From assembly GCA_963573305.1 (NCBI GenBank), contig OY754337.1:53643164-53707163 (forward strand): 64,000 nucleotides of DNA. The letters run 5' to 3'. The notes beneath the pieces were generated by a model that saw nothing but the letters and a program-made list of their open reading frames with translations, was not told the DNA's origin and did not search any database. A program made the translations under genes and the position numbers. This document shows, one piece after another, positions 54,161 through 64,000 of the stretch. Source of the stretch: Pyrrhosoma nymphula. Its lineage: Eukaryota; Arthropoda; Insecta; Odonata; Coenagrionidae. Position 1 is the first letter of the stretch, and every line of letters begins with the position of its first letter.

Positions 54161-54610
54161 CAAGAGCAGGCTTTAATAAGGTCAATCGTGGACCCCCCCG
54201 AAGGTCAGCAAGTAGAAACCTCTGTTTCACGCTCGAGGTTGGAGACCAATTTTGGACGGGCCATGTGTCTCTTAATTCATCCGAATCTACGTCAGGCACG
54301 GATAGAGCCTGATTGACTTCGCAACGATATCAATTGTGGCGACATTGATTTCACTCCAGTGAAAGCGAGGAACATAATGGAAATCACTTTCTCGAGACTG
54401 CGAACGCCGAGGCATGAGGCAGAGAAGGAAAGGGACTCATGAAACAATAAAGGCAAGAGAGGGATGAACTTTAGACTCTCCACCGGATTCTTTCGTGTCC
54501 GAACAATGTCCCTTCACCATGTGTGGAAAGATGTTGTGACGCTAGTTTAAGCGCGATGGTTCTCGCTTCGGTGATGCCCCGTTTACATTACCGTTACGAC
54601 CGATATTACA
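54161..54610. other. Non-coding stretch
   Basis: A mixed-composition region before the tandem array. Frames at 54088-54312 (plus) and 54292-54483 (minus) have no domain. Confidence 0.3.
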
Positions 54611-55140
54611 ACCGTTGGAGGTCAGAAAACGCTCGAATTGGTTGCTTACGTCATTGACTTGGTTGCCCTTTTAAACCTAGGATTCGACAAATTTGTTGCC
54701 CCGATTTGTTTGCCAACATCTCGTGACCTTTGGCCTCCGTGTAATCGTTGGAGGTCAACGGATGCTAAGAGAGATCTGGGGGACTATTTCATCTAATTTG
54801 GTACCCTTTAAAACCTATGATTCAATGCGTTTGTTGCCACGATTTGCTTGGCTACATCCTGTGACCTTAGACCCCCGCGTAACCGTTGGAGGTCATACAA
54901 TACCAGGAAGAACCTTACCAACGACTTGGGCACCCCTCAAAACCTATGATTCGACACGGTTGTTACCCCCGGTTTGCTTGCTGACACCTCGTGACCTTTG
55001 ACCCCTGAGTTACCCTTGGAGGTCAAGGGATAACAAGAGGGATCTGAGAGCCTAACCATCGACTTTTACGCCCTTAAAAACCTATTATTCGACACTTTTG
55101 TTGCCCCAATTTGCTCTTTTTCACCCCTGAGACCTTGACT
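54611..55140 (+). repeat. Tandem array, about four units of 130-138 bp, with AGGTCA-type motifs
   Basis: Units begin at 54611, 54744, 54882 and 55012 with ACCGTTGGAGGTC or a variant. Each contains 'aaacctatgattcgacac', 'tttgttgccccgatttgctt' and 'gtgacctttgacccc' (or close versions). On the reverse strand the last block reads GGGGTCAAAGGTCAC, a DR1 arrangement of two AGGTCA-like half-sites, and GGAGGTCA adds a further half-site per unit. The open frame across it is a by-product. It is a minisatellite. Confidence 0.75.
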
Positions 55141-56725
55141 GTGCCCTTTCAGGGGTCACAGTTGGATTTCCGAAAACGATAGTGATTCCATCGTATTCCT
55201 CGTCAATCAAAAAACATTCCTTGAAAATCGCATCGGCTGTTACTCATCCATGATGGTGTCGCGACTACGTCATGTCTGCCTCACCGAATGACCTTTGCAT
55301 GCCGGTACCCTATTGGTAGTAGCATACTGGACTGCACTATTATCTTGAACAGATTATGGTAACGATTTTGCCATGTGGATGCAAGTTAGCCCCAACTCTA
55401 ACAAACTTATTTACCACACTAGACTGGAATACAGTTGATTGGATAACGCAGGAGTCCTCATTGAAAACACTAAAGTCATCCAAAAACACCCAGATCCGGA
55501 TGTTCGAAAATTTGAGGAGCGAGCAGCACCCTGACGATCCTGGTCCTGAAAGGGGCTGAACAGTCATGAACCTAATGAACCAAGCTCTGAGCAAGGCGGC
55601 TACATCTTTCCAACACAGTTCCTGGATGTCCCCAGAAGAGCATCTTATACACTGTCCCATCCCTTGAATGCATTGTGAGGAAAGGATTGTGATGCAGCAG
55701 ACTCCTCAAGAGTTCACTACAAAGGAGGCACCAGGAGGAGATTCACCCTCAAAAGGGAGCGAATTTGAATCTGATGCTTCTGCAGAGTCAATTGGCATTG
55801 GTGATTTATTCATTGGAGATAGCCTGGTCAATGGCGGGAACCTCGAACCCCAACGCAAGATTAATGGGAGTCATACCACTAGGCGAGGTCATATATGAAC
55901 AAGTTGTTTTTCTGTAACTTTGATTGTTAAAAGAATATTGATGCTTTCCTCTTAATGAAAAATAAATATAGGTAATAATGACTCATTAAAATATAAATTT
56001 TTTGGTGTGTAGTGAGTTAGGCAATCTTACCTCTCCATCACCATTCTGCACATAGAAAACCAGACGTATTATAAGCTAGCTATGAAATATTTCTTCCCCT
56101 ATTTTAGAAATAGTACAAGGAGTCATTCCTTGTACAAATCATAGTGCAACTGTGTGAACTGAAGATACTTTATGGGAACGATAACACAAAAGGTAAAGTG
56201 GTGTTGATGAATGGAAAATGTACCACTCTGCATCACAGAAAGTATGGTAATGAAGTGAGTACTCGGAATCAAAATACTTAAACTATCCAAAAAAAGATGC
56301 AATGCAACCATTAGTGGTTACAAGTTATAACATGAAACATGAAAAGAAGTACAAACTGAAACGTGAAAATATGGAATTAGATTGGGAAAATGTGTACGCT
56401 GGCAAGATGTGACCCCACCATGTGGAGTTGAGAGATTAAATTGTAAGTAAGATATGTGTGGATAAACTTTGATACTACCTCTTGATTATTTGGATGAAAA
56501 AGAGAAGGTAAGGTAGGTACTGAAGATGTGGTGATCGATAATTTTATGTATTTGATTGGAAAACAAAAGATGTGATTTCTGGGGTCACATGCAACCCCAC
56601 CTTGTTGTTTTAGGGTTAAATATCTCCATGGGTAAAAACTCAATTAGGTGGATGGTACAATAGACCAACAGTTCAAAGTGACTCAATACCCAGACCAGTG
56701 AACTCTACTTAAATTAAAGTGACCA
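55141..56725. other. Unresolved stretch, possibly an old retrocopy at 55340-55900
   Basis: Opposed open frames at 55340-55660 (minus) and 55356-55559 (plus), and a plus frame at 55668-55898, lie in a more GC-rich, codon-like patch. I could not assign a family, and internal stops break a continuous plus-strand reading. The rest (55900-56725) is AT-rich and featureless. Confidence 0.3.
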
Positions 56726-56726
56726 T

Positions 56727-57175
56727 ATGTACCAGTTTGTCTAGGACAGAAGGTACCAGCTTTGAGATGTCTTTGTCATGGTGAGTCAAAAGACATAGCA
56801 AAAATATTCATGTGTACTGGTCTTCAAACTTTCTATTTTCATTGAATAAATATTGCTATTAAAATTAGAACAAAAATGTTTACCATTCACATTGGAACTA
56901 ATTAATCTTTTATCTTGACTATTGATATTTTTTATTGTTCTATTGAAATATTGAATTAATAAATGCTTACTACATATTCCATATTATATTTATAATATCC
57001 TAAGCTCTTAAGAAAGTTAAACAAATTGAAGTTAATAAAAAATGAATCATGTAGGACTCAAGGAGCAAAAGGTTTTCCAATGCTATACCTGATTAGAGAA
57101 GCACAAAGTGCTCCAAGAGAAATGACAGTTTGTCCCAGTTTAGTAGATCAGAAATCTGTTAACCTTAATTTAAAT
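56727..57175. mobile_element. hAT-like MITE candidate
   Basis: The left end AAGTGACCATATGTACCAG resembles the hAT-type end at 7607 (AAGGTGACCATCCGTCC). 'accagtttgtct' near the left is echoed inverted-in-function by 'cagtttgtcccagttt' near 57128-57143, and the right edge reads 'gttaacctta', close to the complement of the left end. Target duplications are not clear. It is non-coding. Confidence 0.35.
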
Positions 57176-57925
57176 TCTAATTAATCAATGGATGGGTAGG
57201 GTGGGTTTTACTTGATGCTTGCATTTGAATGCATCAATGCATCATTCCACTAACCAAGAAGAGGTGTTAGGAATTTGGCTTTTTAGCATTTAAAGATCCT
57301 GCCTCTATTAGCTGAAGTTAAATTTTTAGTTAATAACTTGTGCTCCTGTGGTGCTACCTACTTTGTGTGAAAAAAGATAGCATTTATGTAACAATAAGTG
57401 TACCTAACACTATGAGTCACTGTCCTGCTAGCTTAGTGAGAATTTATTATCCATACATCCTGAACCAGAGGTTCGGGGGGGAGGCTGAGGGGGAGCGGGG
57501 GCAGGGGGGGAGGGCACCAGTGGCTCTTAGGTTATGGAATACTTCCAGGAAAAGGGGGGTATTCTATTCCCCGAAATTCTTAACAAACTATGTGCAAAAT
57601 GGCGCATTATTAGTGGTTTGGATGCAAAAGTTTGCAATTTAAGAAGGGCAAGTTTTTACTAAATGCATATTTCCCTTTTAGATTACCACCAAGTTTTAAC
57701 TAATTCCAAAATTATTTTGATTTACATTCACATTTAGCTTGTGCTTTTAAAAATCAATTTTATTTTCTATAAAATTAACTGGATTTCAAAGTAAAAAAAC
57801 ACCAAAACTTCAATAACAAAAAAGCAGCAAAATAATTTAGACTTTTAATTTAAGGTCTATGACAAAGAATGTTTGGGGGGGGGCAATAGTCCCTACTGCC
57901 CCACCCTGGGGGCCACCAATGCTAG
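57176..57925. other. Non-coding stretch with G-rich tracts
   Basis: A G-run cluster at about 57474-57513 (several runs of four or more G) could form a G-quadruplex on the plus strand. A second G-run lies at about 57873-57882. The frame at 57340-57642 crosses the G-rich tract and has no domain. Confidence 0.45.
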
Positions 57926-58550
57926 TGGCACAGTTAGTCTTTAGAATCATTAATAGAAGATTTGAGAATATAGCTTATGAATGGGTGATTCCTAGTGTGG
58001 GCTTAGACTAGGGAAAGGAATGTGCATGTCAATAGGAATAATGTAATTGAAAAATGTTAAGAATATGGTCAACCCCTATTTGTTTACTTCATTGACTTGA
58101 AGAAGGCATTAGACATAGTTGATTGGACAATTTAAATGCAATTCCTTCAAAAATGAGGCATAGGTAAAAGGGATAGACACCTTACCAGAAATCATTACAT
58201 GAACGAGATGGAAAAGATAAGGGTAGCAGATGGAAAATCAGAACAGGCAGCATTAAACCATGAAGTAGCGTAGATCTACGCTACTTCATGGCTGGTGATA
58301 GTGAATACCTCGAGGTATTCACTATCACCATTGTTCTCATACCTGAACTCTGAGGAAATAGTTCATGAAGCATGGAAACAAGGCTAGCATTACATCATTA
58401 CCTTGAAATTTAAAGGATGTAGATTCTATCACCTAATGTCACGATATAAATTATGTGCTGCGGGCGATGCATTATATGATCACACATATATACTCTTTTC
58501 AAATGGCTGACAAAGAAGCACTGCAAAAAATGGTTGCCAGAGGAATAATA
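57926..58550 (+). pseudogene. RTE-type reverse transcriptase relic, interrupted by twin palindromes
   Basis: Readable pieces follow the RTE RT order: a RIINRRFEN-like start, then FVYFIDLKKALDIVDW (compare ACFVDFEKAFDRVNW), then KIRVADGKSEQAALN (compare QVRVADGESGWAVIG), SPLFSYLNSEEIVHEAW (compare SPLLFNIYAEEMVREAW) and EALQKMV near 58525. Stops and shifts are frequent, and the catalytic FADD block is lost. Two adjacent perfect palindromes interrupt the relic where the RQGCPLSP motif should be. Confidence 0.65.
58258..58330. repeat. Two adjacent perfect palindromes (34 and 38 bp)
   Basis: 58258-58291 is a 34-bp perfect palindrome (half-site CCATGAAGTAGCGTAGA) and 58293-58330 is a 38-bp perfect palindrome (half-site TGGTGATAGTGAATACCTC), separated by one C. 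The outer halves continue the RTE relic on each side. The inner halves are inverted copies of those flanks. Confidence 0.85.
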
Positions 58551-60650
58551 AAAGAAGCATTAAATCACAGACATTAGTTTAATTGTTTCTTCAAATTTAT
58601 AACAATATATCTTTGGCTCATCTAGGAATTTTGTTAATATGCGTTTAAACTATAAAGATAATCAACCAATTTTCTGACAGTCTTTAATCTTTTGGTTATA
58701 AGCAAAAAATTATATTTTCAACATTGCAACAAATTTTCTTTTAACAAAATTGGTAAAGTGTGCTTGCAGCATAAAAGTGCAGCAAAAAAATTGAAATAAA
58801 AAATAATATATATGTACATGAAAAAACTAAGTATCACAGGATGTTTATAAACCAGATTTCCTATATGACACTCAGTTTCCTCAACAGTTAAACACCATAT
58901 TCTGGAGTAATAAATGTATAATGCTCATAACATTCTCATCTAGAGACTTATATAAACATTTGCCACAGGCAATAATATTAGTTGTACATAAATTTTCCAA
59001 TATACCTCATCATGAATTTTCTCTATTCTCAATCACAACTCCAATTAAAATTTTCAATTGATCAAATTAACATAACATCAGTTAGGTCCTCCACTATGTC
59101 ATCATTTCAGTATAACTTAATATCATAAATATATAATTATTCAATTATATTACTTCATCCTTACAGTATGCTCACAGACATTCCTAATTCTATAATTGCC
59201 AAAATTTTATTTTCTAATGGCCAGGATTAAGAGTTCATTGTATTTTTTTTACCTTGAAACGATATGTATTCTTAATGGAGGTAAACCCATGGAAGACATA
59301 GTTCGATACATGAGGATTAATTTTAGAAATTTGGATTAATTTTTTTCGAAGTATTAACAATTCCAATATTATTTTAATATCAATATTTCATTGCCTAATC
59401 TCATTGATCAATTGAACAAAAATAGCTTTAAAATCCTTCGTCCTTTTGATCATTATTATACACCATTAGTATATAGTATGTACTTTACATTAATAGACAC
59501 AATACTTCCCACATTTATAGACCAATCATTTTATAAATCACTGTATTCTATGGCTTATTATGATTATTAAATTTGGGAGATAAGTCCATAATTTTTTAAT
59601 ACTCATAACATTTCTGAATGCATATGGATCTGAGGTTGAGAAATATTTGAACAGAATACAACAAAGGGTTGTTAATTTTGCAGAATTTGAGTATTTTTGG
59701 AAGGTTTTTTAATGTCTAATTATCATAAAAGATTGCACTTTTCAGTTAAGATTATCAGGCCAAGGTATCATCCATCAATGATGACCTATTATGAAATTTA
59801 TGATGCTCAACTGATGAAATAAACCACAAAATGTTATGAAAAAAAGATCACGTAAAATAAATTTGAAAGAGTAATAAATATAATATGGCAAAGACATGTG
59901 GTCATTCATAGTTGCTTCTAACAATGTTAGCTAAACAAGGAGTTGCTCTTTTTTAGCTGACAATTTTAAGTTATTTTCAAAAAGTTTATGACAAAAATTA
60001 TATTTCATTGCCTTTGAGAAGCATGTGATAAGCCTACAGCATGCCCCAGTTACTAAGAATCCATGCCCCGGACCATGATTCAAGCCATTCAACTTCAATT
60101 AGTCACTGACTACATTTCACATCATACTATAGAGTCCAGCACATGATATAACTTTTGCCTGATGAACTAAATAGTTAACCTGGGTGGATGCTTACCGCAG
60201 CCTTTATGTATTTGTTGTAGTCCCATAAAAATGGTGTTGGCTTTTACAAATGGCATTATTTAAGCTGTCAACTTGCCAAGCCCGTTTGGATAAAATTTAA
60301 CGAATAATGCCAAAAATCAAACCCAATTCCATCCAATGTGTACAAGTGACTTAACCTCTCAAGCCATTCCGACATACAGGTGTACGGACCCTATTTTCTC
60401 TCCCAGCAGCATTTCGACGTATAGTGTACGTCCACTCGCCTGATACATTAATTTAAATATCTCCTGAGGAGTTAAATACTCAAATATTAAATTCCCGCTT
60501 GTGGGGCTAAGTACTTTTCGATGGAACTTTAGTTTTATTTCATAGAATGGTTCAAGTAATTGTATTTATGTACTCCTCAAACATTTAGAATAGCAAAAAT
60601 AAAAAAATCAAATACTTACATATTTCATATGCGCATCCTATATGTTATCC
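58551..60650. other. AT-rich non-coding stretch
   Basis: No exon was recognised. A weak LINE-like piece (LNRIQQRVVNF) at 59650-59690 is too short to call. Confidence 0.35.
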
Positions 60651-62777
60651 CTCAAAATATATAAAAGGATGTCCCTATCACTGGTAATAGATGAACTAAT
60701 TTATGTTCAATAATGTTATTTACACTTAATAATGCATTATTCAAAATAATGAAGATACTAGGCACAAGATCATAAATAAAATTAATCTGTAATTTACAGC
60801 GTGCACTTGTTAGGGCTATTGCTTCAGAATATCTCCATGGCATACACATGCCCAGAATAATTGATTGCTTCTTCGTAGATAATTTTTTTCCTGTTTTTTT
60901 TCTATATTTCACCTCTTGATGGGCACAGTAATACATTCCTTGTTTCTAATTCACTATTATCATTTTTGTGTGTCTGTCTCTTTGTCTGGATTCAGCATGG
61001 TGAAATACGCTCATCAAAATTTAGCATCATTAGTACATAGAGTTACAATATGTTACATATGTACCCATTCAGAAAATCTTTTTAGATATGCCGATGGAGA
61101 ATGGTTGACCTATCCGAGAGAATTTATCCAAAGTCATTCATGTTTGGTATCTCTTCACAGTGAAATAACAACTGCAGAACACTACATGTAGGTAACTGTT
61201 GGGTTGTCATAAATGGGGCTTCATTTTGATTTTAGAAACCTTTACTGCTTTTTAGACATGATTTCTTATGACAGTGTCTTCTGCTACATGCAATGTATGC
61301 AGGCACAAATTACATTTTCATTATATTTCATGGACACAAAAATGAAAGAGTATACATAATCCAATTGCTTAGAATTTGTTGGCAATTGAATTTTCTCGTG
61401 ATATTGTTTGAAATATAATTAGTAACCCTTAAACTTATTTCTATGCAAGCACATTTAATCCAAGAGAGATGGGCTAGAGCCATAGAATAAGAGAGTTTAA
61501 TATATTGGAAGACAAAATATTGACGGATAAGTGATTCATCTTTTTAATAGATGATGTAGAACCTCAACATTTTATATTTAAATAAGGTATTCAGTTTTCT
61601 ATTTTCCACAAAAAAGTCAATTACCAAAATGTTAAAATTATCAATGAAAAATGATAAAACAGGCTTTAAAATATTTATGGTTATTTTTTACAGTTACAGC
61701 CATTGTTCTCTGTTCCCATTTTTTTCAGTTTTGTCATTGATCATATTCCCTTCCCATTTCTACTTAAGTATTTGAAATATAATACATAGGTATTTCAGTT
61801 CATATCTCAAAATAACAGGTATTGAGATATGAAGAACAACCTGAAAATAGACAATTGGTCACTGTTTTACCTTGGTATGCCTTATTTAAATAAATTATCG
61901 CTTAAAATGTATCTTAAGAGTTATTGAAACAAGTCATTGAAACAAGTCATTGAAACAACCGCTTTTCAGTGAGTCAACGACATTAATAAAAAATTAAATA
62001 AATTGGGAGTCCACAAAAATTAAACATGAATGACACAGTTAGAGTAAAACTTGGTAGCTACCTTCATGGTGAACAACTCGCAAGATCTTGTCTTGAGTAC
62101 TTTAACAGACAATGCTAAAAATAGGTAAGGAACTAATAACTTGGTGCATAATCTCATTGCCAGTACATTAGAAAGAAAACAGCATAATGATTTTGAAGAG
62201 CAAAACTTACCTAAAATCATGCTCCTATATTTTTAGTCAGCATACTCAAACATTAAAAGCGGCACAAAGTTTTAACTGTGAAGTTATAGTTTTCGAGTAT
62301 AACTTTACCGTTATTTCAGCCAAATAGGTGAAAATGTGCACTTTGCTAAGCAATAGATCACATTAGTACTCTTTCGATTATCTGAGAGATTGAAAACATC
62401 CCTGTAAACTGTACCACAGCAGGAAATGTTAGTGCCTTTTTATCAGGATAATGCTACATGCATCCAGTTAGAACAAACAGATATTTTCAGTGTTGGGACA
62501 GGCACTTTTCAATGGACAGTATAAAATTTCATTCAGAGTCTTCAGTAAGATGAGAGAAAAAATTTCAAATTTCCATCAGAGATGTCCACAGGTAATTAGA
62601 AAATATGTATTCTAATTGCTGTTAATCTTGCCCATGCCAGCCATATCCACAGATATGATGGCATATATTTTCAAAAAGTGCTTGTTCCTCACAGAAAAAC
62701 AATCAAGGTTCTCAATCATAAAACTCATCATTATTAAAAATAAATATTTTTGTCAGTTGTTTTTCCTGTACACCTTT
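60651..62777. other. AT-rich stretch, probably 3' flank of the minus-strand gene
   Basis: Frames at 60652-60936 (minus) and 60916-61191 (plus) have no recognised domain. A triplicated 'cattgaaacaa' tract lies at about 61921-61960. Part of 62000-62777 may be the 3' UTR of the LAMP-like gene, but its end was not located. Confidence 0.3.
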
Positions 62778-62935
62778 TTATTCCATGGTATCATACTGCA
62801 CCTTCTTGACCTTGAAATGACGATAAACTCCATAACCAGCCACGGTAAGCAGAACCACAATGGCAAAGGTACTACCAACTGCAATAGGGGCTGTTTCATC
62901 TCGGAATCCACTTCCACCTGGTGTGCACACATATT
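62778..62935 (-). CDS. LAMP-like type I membrane protein, terminal coding exon
   Basis: On the minus strand a pyrimidine-rich acceptor 'ttccttttatcctatag' precedes an exon entering in phase 1. It reads YVCTPGG, then RDETAPIAVG, a single membrane span (about STFAIVVLLTVAGYGVY), a basic stop-transfer (RHFKVKK), and the short tail VQYDTME with a TAA stop at 62780-62778. The layout (Cys, acidic residues, xPIAVG at the membrane, a short basic tail with a YxxM sorting signal) matches lysosome-associated membrane proteins, where Y-x-x-hydrophobic directs AP-mediated sorting to late endosomes and lysosomes. AATAAA overlaps the stop codon. Upstream exons lie at higher coordinates, outside or unseen. 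Another single-pass family is possible. Confidence 0.55.
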
Positions 62936-63546
62936 CTATAGGATAAAAGGAATTGTGTCAAGAGTTATCTCACGCCGAGAACTTAGGAGAAAGAGAGCTC
63001 ACTAAAATAATGAGCTCATTCTCACCTATTTTAATTGCAACAAATATATAAAAAAGATTAAAATGAGAGAGTTTCTAACATATATTTCCACTGAAAAATA
63101 ATACCACTGCCTACCTTTCTAGTTGTAGGGAAAAGACATGAAAGAGCTAAGCTATTCCTTTTAAAGAGGTAGATGATACTCAGATAGCAGTTTGATGCTC
63201 AGATAGTAGATGATACTTAGATAGTGTGAAGAAACATACCTTAATAATTTACTAGATATATTCTTGTATATGGCAAAGCGATACAACAGGAGATATTCAC
63301 GTTTAAACTCAGTACTCCTGTCAAACTTAACTCACTAGCATCATGATGACAAAAGCTATCATCAATGTTTCGGAGTTGAAAGAGATTCCAGATTTTACAT
63401 GGATGAAAATTTAGAGACAATTTGGTGTTATAAACCAGTTGTGGCTCTCTGAAAAACTAGATCTAATAAAAATTTGCAAAAATTACTTTTTTCTAAATCA
63501 TGCTAATTTTCAAGTGAAGTAAAAAGTAAAAAATAATTTATTCATC
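62936..63546. other. Probable intron of the LAMP-like gene
   Basis: AT-rich. It contains a short duplicated 'cagatag.agatgatac' tract near 63165-63220. No exon was recognised. Confidence 0.35.
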
Positions 63547-63716
63547 ACTCGGAAAATAAAAGCGTGAGCACTTTTTCTTTATCAACATCCAACCTCTGTC
63601 ATTCATATTATCAATATCTATTCCACAACCGCCCACCTTGTGGAATAGGTACTGATATACATGACAGATGTTGGATGTTGATTAAGAAAAAGCGCTCACG
63701 CTTTTATTTTCCGAGT
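63547..63716. mobile_element. Foldback element with about 80-bp arms
   Basis: The left arm (from 63547: ACTCGGAAAATAAAAGCG, TGAGC, TTTTTCTTTATCAACATCC, TTCCACAA) is matched inverted by the right arm ending at 63716 (TTGTGGAA, GGATGTTGATTAAGAAAAA, CGCTTTTATTTTCCGAGT). The loop is only about 7 bp. No coding sequence. It sits in the presumed intron of the minus-strand gene. Confidence 0.65.
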
Positions 63717-64000
63717 CTCAAAAAAATTATAGTGATGTGGCCAGGATTCGAGATTCGATCGAATCCTTTTAAAAAAGATTCGATAAATTTGAATCTTGGT
63801 ATTGCGGGTGGCATACGTTAGGATAACGATCTCGCAACGTAATAGTCATATGAAGTCGTCGTTTTACTGTCACAAGTGCTGATAATCTGCTCGGAAATTC
63901 ACTACGAGATATATTTTAAAAGAACTTTTTATTTTACATATTTCCGGTGTAATTCTGCATCGGAACGTTCTTTCCTCTTCGTATGTGCCCCTATTTAAGA
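63717..64000. other. Non-coding end of window with GATTCGA motifs
   Basis: GATTCGATCGAATC (about 63754-63767) is a 14-bp perfect palindrome, followed by further GATTCGA and GAATC copies. No gene signal was seen. Confidence 0.4.

Noticed and set aside
54693..55001. A 102-codon plus-strand frame
   Set aside because: It lies wholly inside the tandem array and reflects unit lengths partly divisible by three, not coding selection.
55340..55660. A 106-codon minus-strand frame as a transposase
   Set aside because: A Tigger-like reading was considered, but no catalytic or DNA-binding motif could be located on either strand.
57474..57513. A regulatory G-quadruplex
   Set aside because: G-runs are present, but there is no gene context to assign a function. 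It is mentioned only as composition.
59640..59720. A LINE relic reading LNRIQQRVVNF
   Set aside because: The similarity to the LNKIQRKAARF block of CR1-like LINEs is too short to support a call.
1..64000. CRISPR arrays, bacterial operons or prophage
   Set aside because: No regular short repeats with unique spacers and no operon-like gene packing. Splice signals and eukaryotic retroelements dominate.

Overview
This window looks like AT-rich nuclear DNA from a metazoan, most likely an arthropod. It has intron-style splice signals, a THAP-type zinc-finger first exon, several non-LTR retrotransposon clades, tRNA- and 5S-derived SINEs, hAT-type and Penelope-type elements and many foldback repeats. 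There are no bacterial operons or CRISPR arrays. The species cannot be named from sequence alone.

Host-gene content is thin and partial. Three candidate exons stand out: a THAP-domain first exon on the plus strand (22313-22401, ending at a GTAAGT donor); an unrecognised GC-rich first coding exon on the minus strand (45186-45327, ending at a GTAAGC donor, behind a long GC-rich upstream region); and a terminal exon of a LAMP-like type I membrane protein on the minus strand (62778-62935). The rest behaves like intron or intergenic DNA.

Mobile elements dominate. The only long intact reading frame is an RTE/BovB-like retrotransposon (about 31.94-34.93 kb) with complete endonuclease and reverse transcriptase motifs. 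Decayed relatives lie at 15.95, 19.6, 35.4 and 57.9 kb. A 5'-truncated CR1/Jockey-like LINE (17.07-18.04 kb) has two further 3'-end copies at 39.3 and 54.1 kb. A hAT-type relic with terminal repeats and near-matching 8-bp target duplications lies at 7.6-8.4 kb. A repeat family with GGTGG/CCACC ends, in one copy bounded by TTAA, occurs at least seven times. tRNA-headed SINE-like units occur seven times, and one 5S rRNA-headed SINE carries a clear target duplication.

The most notable theme is a set of Penelope-like element (PLE) remnants. Two preserve parts of the C-terminal GIY-YIG nuclease, and in both a hammerhead-like motif (CTGANGA, stem-loop, GAAAC) follows the coding end by about 110 bp. 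The same motif recurs at other loci, often inside foldback structures, including a 233-bp perfect palindrome. Other structural curiosities are twin adjacent perfect palindromes inside an RTE relic (58258-58330), an 8-bp direct repeat flanking a tiny palindrome (4793-4829), and a four-unit tandem array carrying DR1-like AGGTCA motifs (54611-55140).
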